Under the pieces are notes generated by a model, which worked only from the letters and a program-made list of their open reading frames with translations, was not told the origin of the DNA and ran no database searches. Positions 38,701 through 47,251 of a DNA stretch of 64,000 bases are shown here, piece by piece. Each line of letters opens with the position of its first letter. Position 1 is the first letter of the stretch. The translations under genes and the position numbers were made by a program. This stretch comes from an uncultured Bacteroidota bacterium (GTDB lineage Bacteria; Bacteroidota; Bacteroidia; Flavobacteriales; Flavobacteriaceae). The stretch is from positions 1 to 64,000 of the forward strand of contig CACIXU010000008.1 in assembly GCA_902590705.1 (NCBI GenBank). Reading direction: 5' to 3'.

Positions 38701-39264
38701 CAAATGGTTGTGTTTGTAGGTAAGGGTTTGGATATCAATATTGAGGTTAACACAGAGGATAATATAACGATTCAATGGCAAATTTTAGACCCTGAGATTA
38801 ATTCATCATGGGTCGATTTAGAAGAGTCTGATTTATACAGAGGAGTAAAAACTAAATCCCTAATGATTATTGACCCAGATGAGACTACAGTCAAATTAAA
38901 ATTTAGGGCTAAAATAAGCTCAATAGCTTATAAGTGCGAACCACTACTCTTCTCTGATGAGACAAATTTTGATTATCAGCCTCTAGAAATCCCGAATGCT
39001 TTTTCTCCAAATAATGACGGAATGAATGAGAAACTTGAGATTAGAGGGTTAGGAAAATTTCCAAATCATAAACTCACAATTTACTCACGCTGGGAGACGG
39101 TAATTATTCAAGAGGCACCATATAAAAATGATTGGGGTGGCGAACAAAGATTAGGTTACCCGAAAAACAATGGAGGAGATCTTCCCGAAGGAACCTATTT
39201 CTACATTTTAGATTTAGGAAATGGCCAATCCCCTTTTAAAGGATTCATTTATTTAAAGCGCTAA
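32746..39264 (+). CDS. Giant surface protein with IgGFc-binding-like N-terminus, Calx-beta-like repeats, TSP3-like Ca-binding repeats and gliding/T9SS C-terminal domain
   Basis: Repeated FTPxNWNxPQxIxIxGxDDxxxDGDQ units; DFDGDGVNDNIDLDIDNDGI; C-terminus IPNAFSPNNDGMNEKLEIRGLGKFPNHKLTIYSRW...LPEGTYFYIL. Confidence 0.9.
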   Translation: MNVIQLRTFTLFFVILNFHSIKAQLSKVHYIPPIAAHPASGSNAYPRDQYIYISTPSNVDVSYSIQPVGSLPSSYISGVVSNTSPNVHYIGEGSTNFAIVNSDFYGGRVLDDKGYIITSDSPIYVAVRLRASSRNGGNFPQAGALVSKGLSALGTSFRTGTFTSENPDTGSGANYLNFISIMATENNTNIIFDNLVKGLILKNITTPSGAGTFSLTTNLSKGESYLISAEAEDSVFNQDGLIGVSITSDKPIVVNSGSANGSFHDGGGRDYGIDQIVGADKIGMEYVFVKGNGSNGWENVLIVANEDDTDIYLDGDLSVVFANLAKAGDYVLIEGNEYSNGGSNRTLYVSSSKNVYAWQGIGLGSEANQGMFFVPPLSCQSQGEVNNIPLIEYIGTSYFGGYVTVVTNSTATVTFSDFNNSNMSLDDSSFSGGVNVTGPESIDGADYKAYIIQNLRGNVSVESSGELYCAYYNQNGAATSGGFYSGFISPPETVIRAPNLSGEKCLPNIELFGSGLEAYDSFTWMYNNGSGYVDLGVNTNPYQPLNPGSYKIKAQKSCGGVTSFAFSEPAVVSNCPDDFDGDGVNDNIDLDIDNDGIFNEYESSGTYDLDLSDLLDPLISLPDSSTMSGEFTVTSGFTGNDSEIEQTVQGDIASLVQIGPNYENTLEFDFNDKVNFMFTHSVVTTHDIIENEIFILSTSLPTQSLSVLDPDNILLIDTNYDNIYESGVGLYSANEIRFKFNPSPNGNTPFAFYGQNMDNIKLKHINNNSSEVSLIRFNLSLHQYSLDTDNDGVPDSYDLDSDSDGCSDVIEAGYSDTDNPPDGILSNSPVSVNSLGQVAGNDGYTLPRDGDSNGIYDFQEIGQPLDLSNITTHPQSQSVCIGETFNILAETNVQSAVFSWQVYDGSEWIDISDNSIYQNSNSNNLEITPSDSSFDSFRYRAKIANPAFLCSPISSNEATLSILPPKTFTLSDNEITIAETDSPTTFQIALDSPPIADVTVSFSNPDISEALFSPTFITFTPVNWNINQQITITPKTDGLIDGDQVLASQISFNSNDKCFSNITGETVTITVQDVNAADFKIITIDNLSDENGDEASFTIELMSQPTGIVELFLNSSDLTEGSLAIDKITFNPSNWNIPQVISVEGLPDPIPFKDGNIDYKIITGNVSSTDPEYNAMDGTTIDDVNLTNQDNEGPGIELIVVGGVQNTNESGKSFDVQFNLLSRPLDGGSVNFSLQISGDQDEVSLSSTEITILNEDWNKPFNNQITISGLDDELIDGDIFLVLETGNPVSSDIVYDSLDEFDVADLIFRNLDNDQAGFSLGSISNNLSEDENIANFFVRLDIEPNQDVYLNLSSNDPSEVKVDLQYQELHFTPLNWNIPQTVIVRGVDDSFIDGDQLTQISVGVKENSDPNFISEPNQSVDVINIDNDNAEIILTLIDPLTSEDGDKGNFTVQLGAPPTSEVELVFSSSNIDEGVVSETFIFSSLNWDQPQEVAVTGMDELIPIADGAVNYQVYISSIISSDQHYNQLNPYDIAPLNFINQDNDFASVIINLIENDFTSSESGDQVKIEFSLNSKPTEDASVTIPISLFENEDEIELPKNEIIIENQNWDKPESNQIILTGLDDVILDGDQSINFITGDPKSNDINYDSLNASSVANLILQNQDNDYAGLVLSGDVKPVGTNLEGSNISNYELTKSTSESGDTVNFKVKLTVQPTSDVTFFSTSGDITEVGVIENQITFTPENWNVDQEITIYGIDDILYDGDIKTNLFLSVDTFTLDINYKKIEDIIIQLTNLENDIDLDGDGLHHYFDNCPEIFNPNQEDLDLDGIGDFCDQDIDGDGVTNQQEEIDRTDPYENCDFIFNSITLNITSPMDCDNDGVKDEIDLDDDNDGILDTVETSADFDQNGRINSLDLDSDGDGCYDVSEAGFLDPDKDGLLGSSPVIVDEFGKVISAVGYLSPNDLNNSSEYDFLELPQAIEITKQPLQQMVVFVGKGLDINIEVNTEDNITIQWQILDPEINSSWVDLEESDLYRGVKTKSLMIIDPDETTVKLKFRAKISSIAYKCEPLLFSDETNFDYQPLEIPNAFSPNNDGMNEKLEIRGLGKFPNHKLTIYSRWETVIIQEAPYKNDWGGEQRLGYPKNNGGDLPEGTYFYILDLGNGQSPFKGFIYLKR

Positions 39265-39665
39265 TTAAAAAGTCTTACTAGTTTCTGTGTAAAAAACCTT
39301 TTAAAAATTTTCACCCTATTACTGGTTTCCATCATTATTTTTCAGTTTTATTACTATCGAGGAATTAGATTGTTAAGACTTTTTTGAGTGTTAGCATAAT
39401 CTAGTCATATGAATTTTAAGCAATTTTACCCAATGGACTTATCAAGGTTTTTAACCTAAAGGTTATCTTAAAAAAAGATTCAAAGCTATCTTTAACCTTT
39501 AGTTTTAAGTTTGGAGTAATCATAGAGCTTTTTCATCATTATTTTATAACCATAGGGTACTATCAATCATGGATTCCTTGGCCAGTGGATTCAGAATCAT
39601 AATTATTGTTATTCTTGTTTGCATGTATCCTAAATTATTCTTCATTAAACCCTAACTTTGAATTC

Positions 39666-40715
39666 ATGAAGTTAAAGTTTTACAAGGTATTACTTAAAAA
39701 AAGATTTCCCCTTGCCATAAGTCGTGGTATCAGGGGGGATGCTTATAACTTATTTCTTTCTTTTGAAAAAGATGGGATTATTGGTTGGGGAGAGGCTGCA
39801 CCTGGAAAAAATGAAAACGCAGGGTCAGTTGAGGAAGTTGAATCTCAGTTAAATATTTTGATAGCTGAGGGGATAGAAAACAAAACCACCCAAGAGATTA
39901 ATAAAATAGCCAGGGCCATGGGGATAGCTCCTTGTGCTACTGCTGCTTTAGATATGGCAATTTGGGATTGGAAAGCTAAAAATAAGGATTTACCCTTACA
40001 TCAGTTTCTGCATTTTCCACCCCCATCGGTTCCAACCTCTATTACGATTGGAATTAATCACCCTGAGGTTGTTAAAGAAAGAATCCCCCTTATGTTTGAA
40101 GATTCAACTATTAAAGCACTAAAGGTAAAGTTGGGTGCACCTCAAGGTATTGAAGCTGACCAAGAAATGTTTTCTCAAGTATTAGAAAGCACTAAAAAAT
40201 ATGGTATAAAAATACGTGTTGATGCCAATGGAGGCTGGTCGACATCGGAGGCGATTTTCATGATGAAATGGCTTTCTTATCGAGGAGTAGATTATATTGA
40301 ACAACCTATTAAAGAGGGTGAGGAAGAAGATTTAAAATATTTATATCATAATAGGCCTTTACCAATCTATATTGATGAGTCCTGCCGGTATTCTGATGAC
40401 GTTCCTAAATGGGCTGAATATATAGATGGTGTAAACATGAAATTAATGAAATGTGGAGGAATAACTGAGGCTTTGAGAATTATTCAATTAGCTAAGCAAT
40501 ATAAAATTAAGACTATGATAGGATGTATGAGTGAATCTTCTGTCGCTATTGCAGCAGCAGCTTCCATTTCTGGAGTGATTGATCATATTGACCTAGACTC
40601 CCATTATAACCTAAACCCTGACCCGTCTACAGGTGTAAAAATGATAGATGGGGTAACAATTCCTGATTTTGTCCCAGGGCACGGCGGAATTCTAAAGCCT
40701 CAATATTATGCTTAA
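39666..40715 (+). CDS. Enolase-superfamily dipeptide epimerase-like protein (DgcA-like)
   Basis: KVDANGGWSTSEA-type barrel motifs (IRVDANGG, DYIEQPI, IDESC, MKLMKCGGITEA, IGCMSES). ATG at 39666; ORF extends to 39606. Confidence 0.85.
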   Translation: MKLKFYKVLLKKRFPLAISRGIRGDAYNLFLSFEKDGIIGWGEAAPGKNENAGSVEEVESQLNILIAEGIENKTTQEINKIARAMGIAPCATAALDMAIWDWKAKNKDLPLHQFLHFPPPSVPTSITIGINHPEVVKERIPLMFEDSTIKALKVKLGAPQGIEADQEMFSQVLESTKKYGIKIRVDANGGWSTSEAIFMMKWLSYRGVDYIEQPIKEGEEEDLKYLYHNRPLPIYIDESCRYSDDVPKWAEYIDGVNMKLMKCGGITEALRIIQLAKQYKIKTMIGCMSESSVAIAAAASISGVIDHIDLDSHYNLNPDPSTGVKMIDGVTIPDFVPGHGGILKPQYYA

Positions 40716-41742
40716 ACCGAATCAAAAAGTAGCTATATATATGCAAGGCTTTTTACATAGTGATTATGGTAAAATGGGTTTGGGGATTATTCGGTATTCA
40801 GAAAATCCAATCGTTGGTATAATTGACTCAGAAAACGCTGGGAGTAATATCAACAGAGAATACAAAATTGATAGAGATATCCCCATTTATAAAAGTTTAG
40901 ATGATGTTGTCAAAAAAGGTGCAGACGTGCTGGCCTTGGGAATTGCTCCCTCAGGTGGAAAAATTCCAATTGATTGGCTACCCATGATTGAATTAGCTTT
41001 GAATGCTGGATTGTGCATCATCAACGGACTACATGATACCCTTGGAGACCGTTATAATCATAAAATAAAAGATAGAAAAAAACAGTGGATTTGGGATGTA
41101 AGAATTCCGAATATCAGTCCAAAAATAGCCTCAGCAAAAGCAGCTGAATTATCCAATAAAAGGGTTTTAATGATTGGTACAGATATGGCTTGCGGTAAAA
41201 TGACAGCTGGTCTTGAAATTTATAAATGGGCAAAAAATAATGATGTAAATACTGGTTTTATTGCTACAGGTCAAATCGGTATTACTTTAACGGGACAAGG
41301 AATTCCACTAGATGCTATTAAAGTAGATCATGCCTGTGGTGCTGTTGAGCAAATTGTATTAAAGAATCGAGATAAATCTCTTTTAATTATTGAAGGACAG
41401 GGATCGCTTTTACACCCAGGGAGTTCCGCTTCACTCCCTTTAATGAGGGGAAGTTGTCCTACGGATATGATTTTATGCCACCGCGCCGATAAAATTAGCT
41501 TAAGAAACCTTGAAAAGATTAAAATTCCTGAGCTTAAAGATTTTATAGATCTTAATGAATCATTAGCTTCAACATGTGGCACCTATGGTGCCCCAAAAGT
41601 AATTGGGATTGCACTGAACACTTCAAAACTATCGAAATCAGACTCTTTAAATTATATTATCAATTTGGAGAAACAAACAGGACTTCCTGTGACGGACGTC
41701 ATAAGGTTTGGGGTCAAAAAAATAGTTAATCAATTATTGTAA
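40708..41742 (+). CDS. DUF1611 family protein (DgcN-like)
   Basis: VLMIGTDMACGKMTAGLEIYKWAKNNDVNTGFIATGQIGI, SLLIIEGQGSLLHPGSSASLPLMRGSCPTDMILCHR; overlaps the preceding gene by 8 bp. Confidence 0.85.
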   Translation: MLKPNQKVAIYMQGFLHSDYGKMGLGIIRYSENPIVGIIDSENAGSNINREYKIDRDIPIYKSLDDVVKKGADVLALGIAPSGGKIPIDWLPMIELALNAGLCIINGLHDTLGDRYNHKIKDRKKQWIWDVRIPNISPKIASAKAAELSNKRVLMIGTDMACGKMTAGLEIYKWAKNNDVNTGFIATGQIGITLTGQGIPLDAIKVDHACGAVEQIVLKNRDKSLLIIEGQGSLLHPGSSASLPLMRGSCPTDMILCHRADKISLRNLEKIKIPELKDFIDLNESLASTCGTYGAPKVIGIALNTSKLSKSDSLNYIINLEKQTGLPVTDVIRFGVKKIVNQLL

Positions 41743-41743
41743 C

Positions 41744-42193
41744 TTATTTACAGTGGTAATCTGCAGCTTTGGTAGCTATTTGATTATTGGGCTTTACATT
41801 GACTTTATACCCCAGAGAGTTTGCCCACCCTTTAGTAGCAGAAATTAACTTGCTAGACTTAAAATTTTCGTCGCTGTTATAGTCCATATCTATCTCTACC
41901 CTGACACTTACTTGATTCGTTAACCACTGTGCAATATCAATACTCATTTCCGCTTCTTTCCATAAACGCGTCCACATATCTTTTATTAATATCTCAGTTT
42001 TTTTACTAAGTATGTAGTGTACCCCTCTGCTACCATATCGGTAGGCAATGACCGTGGCATATTTTGTTTTCTTCCCTATATTTTGAGAATCTGACCCAAT
42101 ATGTATTTTAACAGTAGGGTAATCTCTCAAGATTTTTAATGTATGTTCAACAGGATCTATTCGCTCTCCTTTGATGTTTTTAAATAGCCTCAT
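41744..42193 (-). CDS. YkuK/DUF458-like predicted RNase H-fold protein
   Basis: VKIHIGSDSQNIGKKTKYATVIAYRYGSRGVHYILSKK. Confidence 0.78.
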   Translation of the reverse strand: MRLFKNIKGERIDPVEHTLKILRDYPTVKIHIGSDSQNIGKKTKYATVIAYRYGSRGVHYILSKKTEILIKDMWTRLWKEAEMSIDIAQWLTNQVSVRVEIDMDYNSDENFKSSKLISATKGWANSLGYKVNVKPNNQIATKAADYHCK

Positions 42194-42251
42194 AAATAAA
42201 CCCTAAGATAATTAAGCTGAATAAAAAAATGGTTTTATTTTTGATTTAGCT

Positions 42252-42683
42252 ATGGTTTACGAAACAATATTTAATATTTATAACATAGGGATTTTAATTT
42301 TTTGGTCATTACTTTTATTTTTTCCAAAAAGTAAAACAACTCAAAAAATTATCAATTATCCATGGATACCCGTTGTAATTGCTTTCGGATATATCTTTTT
42401 TTTAAGTACCTCTGAGGGAGCTTTTTCTGCTGATTTTTCCTCTCTTTCTGGTTTGACCGAGATGTTTCAAAATGCAAATCCACGTGGAGTTGCAGCAGGA
42501 TGGCTTCACTATTTAGCTTTTGATTTTTGGGTAGGCTGTTGGATGTTGAAAGACAGCCAGAAAAAGGGGATAAGACACATATTTATTATTTTACCAATGT
42601 TTTTTACATTTATTCTTGGTCCAACAGGAATATTAATTTATACTTTAATATTACTATTTCATAACAAACTAATTCAAAATTAA
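42252..42683 (+). CDS. ABA4-like (DUF4281) membrane protein
   Basis: GVAAGWLHYLAFDFWVGCWMLKDSQKKGIRH...FILGPTGILIYTLI. Confidence 0.75.
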   Translation: MVYETIFNIYNIGILIFWSLLLFFPKSKTTQKIINYPWIPVVIAFGYIFFLSTSEGAFSADFSSLSGLTEMFQNANPRGVAAGWLHYLAFDFWVGCWMLKDSQKKGIRHIFIILPMFFTFILGPTGILIYTLILLFHNKLIQN

Positions 42684-42685
42684 CC

Positions 42686-42886
42686 TTGACTACTTCATTT
42701 TTATTATTTTCTCTAGCAGTTGCAGTGGGATTTGGAGCATTAGGCTCATTTATAGCGAGTAAAAAAGGTCGAACCGAGAGGTTTGGATTTATTATTGGAT
42801 TTCTTTTTGGGTTTTTTGGTGTTATAGGATTGCTTTTAATGAAAGATCAATCTAAAAATGATCAATCCCAAGATCGATTAAAATAA
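42686..42886 (+). CDS. Small membrane protein, 66 aa
   Basis: Two hydrophobic segments; adjacent to the previous gene; TTG start. Confidence 0.55.
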   Translation: MTTSFLLFSLAVAVGFGALGSFIASKKGRTERFGFIIGFLFGFFGVIGLLLMKDQSKNDQSQDRLK

Positions 42887-43099
42887 CTTTTCCCAAACTA
42901 TTATCCCTAATTTTGCGCTTAATCCTAAAATTAGAGGATATATGCCAAAGAGCCATAGATAATCCATTAGTTTTAATGGGCTATTCCCAATAGAATTTAA
43001 AAAGTCGTACCAAGTCTTAAGACCCAATTTTGCTGCGATAATATTGGCGAGGATGGCACTTATTAAAATTATAACACCTATAAAGTAGAATTTAATCAT
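42878..43099 (-). CDS. Small membrane protein, 73 aa
   Basis: Hydrophobic ORF, overlaps the 3' end of the preceding convergent ORF. Confidence 0.5.
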   Translation of the reverse strand: MIKFYFIGVIILISAILANIIAAKLGLKTWYDFLNSIGNSPLKLMDYLWLFGIYPLILGLSAKLGIIVWEKLF

Positions 43100-43131
43100 T
43101 TTTTTAATTTAAGCTTTTGTATTTTGTCAAA

Positions 43132-43296
43132 ATGAATTTGTTAAAGCTTATCAAAGGTATGCTTTTTATCTTGGCAGTAGTCTGTTTTTATATTGTCTAT
43201 CTAATGTATACAAAGCTTTCTTTTATTGATAAACCTTATCTTTACGGGGGATTGATACTAACTTTAATTGCTATTTTGATTAGGAAATCAAAGTAG
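43132..43296 (+). CDS. Small membrane protein, 54 aa
   Basis: MNLLKLIKGMLFILAVVCFYIVYLMYTKLSFIDKPYLYGGLILTLIAILIRKSK*; below the ORF-track cutoff. Confidence 0.5.
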   Translation: MNLLKLIKGMLFILAVVCFYIVYLMYTKLSFIDKPYLYGGLILTLIAILIRKSK

Positions 43297-43300
43297 CAAT

Positions 43301-44002
43301 TTACTCCTTAACCAATATATAAGTTGCACGCACTCCAGTGGCAAGATTCCATTGATTGGAAGCGGTCATATTCCCACCTTCATCATATACCCTTACTTCA
43401 GCTGTATTTGGGCCTGATTCACCTTGATTGAGCGCAATAAAATCAATCTTATTAAAACCCTTAACTAGAGAAATATTTAAGCCTCTAAACCGCTCTACCA
43501 ATAATACATTGGGCTGAATCACTTGATCATTGTGAAGAATTCTTACCCGATCTCCGTCTGGGTATTCGTGATCTCTAAATATAATCCTAGCCTTAGAACC
43601 CTTAATTCTGTAATCTCCCATAAATTGGTTTGACTTAAATTTATTAGGGTCTTTATTTTCTTCTAGGCTTTTTCCATTCAACTTTGAAAGGTAATAATCC
43701 CCGGGATCTAAAAATTTTTCTTGATTTCCCATATCAATAGTTGCATTTTCATTTAAATTAGGATCAGTAATATCAATTGGATCTTTTTTTAAAAAATCCC
43801 GATTAAGATATTTACTTTCCTGAGGCTTTATATACAAGGGGCTACTTTCTTCATTTTCCTCAATCGGAAATTTAAATGAAGAGTTATTATTTTCAATTTG
43901 TCCCAATACTAAATTGAAGCTTGAAATCATAAAAAAGAATTCTAATAAACCTTTTAAGAGGTTGAATTTTCTAGAAAAAAAATAATGGCCGATTAAACTC
44001 AT
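43301..44002 (-). CDS. Hypothetical secreted protein
   Basis: N-terminal hydrophobic segment; RIIFRDHEYPDGDRVRILHNDQVIQPNVLL...NKIDFIALNQGESGPNTAEVRVYDEGG. Confidence 0.65.
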   Translation of the reverse strand: MSLIGHYFFSRKFNLLKGLLEFFFMISSFNLVLGQIENNNSSFKFPIEENEESSPLYIKPQESKYLNRDFLKKDPIDITDPNLNENATIDMGNQEKFLDPGDYYLSKLNGKSLEENKDPNKFKSNQFMGDYRIKGSKARIIFRDHEYPDGDRVRILHNDQVIQPNVLLVERFRGLNISLVKGFNKIDFIALNQGESGPNTAEVRVYDEGGNMTASNQWNLATGVRATYILVKE

Positions 44003-44111
44003 TAAATAAAGTTTTGTATTACAAACCTATTTCAAAAAAATTAAACCTACTTCTTGTTTATCATTATTTTGCAATATAAATGATTACTTTGCTTTACCAA
44101 TTTGAAAAACT

Positions 44112-45911
44112 ATGGAGTTAGCAGCTATTGATTGGATAATCATTATAACTTTTTTTTCAATCTCTTTGTTTATTGGTATATGGGTCTCAAAAAAAGCTGG
44201 ATCCTCTAGTGGAGAGTTTTTTCTTTCTGGGCGGAATATGCCATGGTGGTTATTAGGGATATCAATGGTAGCTACTACTTTTTCAACTGACACTCCTAAC
44301 CTAGTCACTGATATAGTGAGAACCAATGGGGTTTCTGGGAATTGGGTCTGGTGGGCGTTTCTAATTACAGGTTTACTTACCGTTTTTATCTATGCCAAAT
44401 TATGGCGTAAATCTAACGTAAAAACAGATATTGAATTTTACGAGTTTCGTTATGGTGGTGCTCCCGCAAGTTTTCTAAGAAAATTTAGAGCTTTGTATTT
44501 AGGTGTAATATTTAACGTGATCACCATGTCTTCCGTTACTCTTGCGGCTATTAAAATAGGGGGTATAATGTTAGGATTAGAACCATGGCAAACTGTAATA
44601 AGTGCGGGACTAGTAACAGTTTTGTTCAGTACCCTTGGGGGATTTAGAGGTGTACTTTACACGGATTTTCTTTTGTTTTTTGTCGCGATGGTTGGATCAA
44701 TAGGTGCCGCTTATTACCTAGTAAACCTTCCAGAGGTTGGAGGAATGACTGCACTCTTAAACCACGAAAACGTGATTAACAAACTTTCTATTTTACCGGA
44801 TTTTTCAGACACACGCGCATTTATAACACTTTTAATCATCCCTTTAGCAGTTCAATGGTGGAGTGCATGGTACCCAGGGGCAGAGCCTGGAGGAGGAGGG
44901 TATATTGCTCAACGTATGTTGGCTTCAAAGGATGAAAACCATGCCATTGGTGCAACTTTCTTTTTTAACATTATGCACTATGCTCTAAGACCTTGGCCTT
45001 GGATTTTAGTAGCCTTAACCTCTCTTGTTATATTCCCAGATTTATTAAGTATAAAAGAAGCTTTCCCTAATATTTCAGACGACAAATTAGGACACGATTT
45101 GGCCTACTCTGCAATGTTAATTAAATTACCTTCGGGTCTCATAGGATTGGTTTTAGCGTCACTTATAGCAGCGTATATGAGTACAATATCTACACAACTA
45201 AACTGGGGCTCTTCCTATATCGTTTACGATTTTTATCAAAAACAAATTAACCCTAACGCCTCTGAAAAAAAATTGGTAGCCGTTGGGAGAATCTCTACTA
45301 TTGCACTGATGATATTAAGTGCGGGACTTGCACTATTACTACAAAATGCACTTCAGATATTTGATATTTTACTGACTTTCGGCGCAGGAACTGGACTAAT
45401 ATTTATACTTAGATGGTTTTGGTGGAGGATCAATTCCTGGAGTGAAATATCGGCGATGTTTGCCTCAGGGATAGTTGCTATTACACTAAAAACAAGTGAT
45501 TTAGGCCTTTATCTTTTTGGTTCAAATAAAGGGCTATTACCTGATTGGTTAGAATACCCTTTAGTTGTTTTATTTACCTCTATCATTTGGTTGTCAGTAA
45601 CATATATGACCCGCCCTGAGAGTGACGAGGTGCTTCGAAAATTTTATAAAAAAACTCAACCCGGGGGACCTGGTTGGGAAATGGTCATTCAAAAAGCTAA
45701 AAAAGATAAAGTAATGCTCGATAAAAAAGACAGTGGTTGGAATGTTCCTTCTGGAATTTTAGCCATGCTTTTGGGATGTGGATTAATCTACAGCATTATG
45801 TTTGCAACTGGCTATTGGATTTATGGACAATACACAAGTGCTTCTATTCTAACCACATCTTCATTTATTTTTGGAATATTGCTCATCAAAACATGGAAAA
45901 AATCAAGGTAA
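44112..45911 (+). CDS. Sodium:solute symporter family protein
   Basis: FFLSGRNMPWWLLGISMVATTFSTDTPNLVTDIVRTNGVSGNWVWWAF; multiple TM segments. Confidence 0.88.
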   Translation: MELAAIDWIIIITFFSISLFIGIWVSKKAGSSSGEFFLSGRNMPWWLLGISMVATTFSTDTPNLVTDIVRTNGVSGNWVWWAFLITGLLTVFIYAKLWRKSNVKTDIEFYEFRYGGAPASFLRKFRALYLGVIFNVITMSSVTLAAIKIGGIMLGLEPWQTVISAGLVTVLFSTLGGFRGVLYTDFLLFFVAMVGSIGAAYYLVNLPEVGGMTALLNHENVINKLSILPDFSDTRAFITLLIIPLAVQWWSAWYPGAEPGGGGYIAQRMLASKDENHAIGATFFFNIMHYALRPWPWILVALTSLVIFPDLLSIKEAFPNISDDKLGHDLAYSAMLIKLPSGLIGLVLASLIAAYMSTISTQLNWGSSYIVYDFYQKQINPNASEKKLVAVGRISTIALMILSAGLALLLQNALQIFDILLTFGAGTGLIFILRWFWWRINSWSEISAMFASGIVAITLKTSDLGLYLFGSNKGLLPDWLEYPLVVLFTSIIWLSVTYMTRPESDEVLRKFYKKTQPGGPGWEMVIQKAKKDKVMLDKKDSGWNVPSGILAMLLGCGLIYSIMFATGYWIYGQYTSASILTTSSFIFGILLIKTWKKSR

Positions 45912-45924
45912 GTGTATTGTGAGA

Positions 45925-47244
45925 CTAGCCTAAAATTGCACCAGCTATTGTGGCAGACATTAAGGAAACAATGGTTCCACCTATCATTGCTTTTAAGCCT
46001 AGTTCGCTGAGATTCTTACGTTGCATTGGAGCAATAACACTAATACCGCCTACTTGAATTCCAATAGATGCAAAATTTGCAAAACCACAGAGAAGGAAAC
46101 TCGCCATTATGATCGATTTTTGGTAGCCAAAGTGGAGTGTATTGTTAATGTCTTTCAATGATGCCAATTCAATATAGCCTACAAATTCACTTGCTACGAG
46201 CTTCAGCCCTAAAAGCTGTCCCATTATGGCTACATCCACTGTTTCAACTCCGATTAACCACATTAAAGGAGCAAACAAATATCCCAAAATTAACTCAATT
46301 GAAAAACTTTCATAAGGAGTGTTTTCAATTACCCATTTATTTAGACCTAATCCATCACCTATACCAAAGAAAACTCCATTTATCATTGCAATTAGAGATA
46401 TAAATACTAATAACATAGCACCAACATTAACCGCCATTCTAACGCCTTCTGCTGTACCCATTGAAAGTGTACCAATAAAATTATTGCCAATTTTATCAGT
46501 TGGGATGGTTATATTTTCAATTATTTTATCTGTTTGAGGATACATTATTTTTGCAACAACTACCGCTCCGGGAGCAGCCATTACCGATGCCGCCAATAAA
46601 CTTTTGGCAAAAGCTAATCGCTCAATAGGGTCATCACCCCCTAGAAAACCAATGTAGGCTCCCATTACACTCCCAGCAACTGTTGCCATTCCACCCAACA
46701 TTACTAAAAAAAGTTCTGAACGGTTCATCTTTTCCAAATAGCCCTTGATTAAAAGGGGTGCTTCAGTCTGTCCTAAGAAGATATTTCCAGCTACTGTTAA
46801 ACTTTCAGGCCCTGATATCCCTAATAGTTTTTTTAATGACCAGGCTAAAAACTGCACAATCTTTTGAATAATTCCAAGATAAAACAATACAGATGTTAAT
46901 GCTGAAAAAAAAATAATAATAGGTAATGCTTGAAATACAAATATGAAACCGTATTTATCTATACTTGCAAATTCTCCCAACAACATCGTTGTTCCAGCAT
47001 TATTATATTCTAAAATCTTTACAAAGAAACTGCTGATAATTCCAAAAAAACTTTTAATCACGGATATTTTAATAACTCCGATCGCAATGGAGATTTGAGC
47101 TATAAGACCAATTATTACTAATTTCCAAGAAATTTGTTTTCTGTTGTTACTAAGCAGGTAAGCCAGAATAATTAGTACAATCATACCAATTAACCCCCTA
47201 AAAAGAGATTCAAAAGACATACCTTGATGAGGAATTATTTCCAT
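45925..47244 (-). CDS. NupC-type concentrative nucleoside transporter
   Basis: LTVAGNIFLGQTEAPLLIKGYLEKMNRSELFLVMLGGMATVAGSVMGAYIGFLGG; MSATIAGAILG. Confidence 0.92.
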   Translation of the reverse strand: MEIIPHQGMSFESLFRGLIGMIVLIILAYLLSNNRKQISWKLVIIGLIAQISIAIGVIKISVIKSFFGIISSFFVKILEYNNAGTTMLLGEFASIDKYGFIFVFQALPIIIFFSALTSVLFYLGIIQKIVQFLAWSLKKLLGISGPESLTVAGNIFLGQTEAPLLIKGYLEKMNRSELFLVMLGGMATVAGSVMGAYIGFLGGDDPIERLAFAKSLLAASVMAAPGAVVVAKIMYPQTDKIIENITIPTDKIGNNFIGTLSMGTAEGVRMAVNVGAMLLVFISLIAMINGVFFGIGDGLGLNKWVIENTPYESFSIELILGYLFAPLMWLIGVETVDVAIMGQLLGLKLVASEFVGYIELASLKDINNTLHFGYQKSIIMASFLLCGFANFASIGIQVGGISVIAPMQRKNLSELGLKAMIGGTIVSLMSATIAGAILG

Positions 47245-47251
47245 ATCAGAA

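Noticed and set aside
46158-46537. Plus-strand ORFs antisense to the NupC-type transporter
   Set aside because: Antisense to a strongly supported coding gene; no independent evidence.
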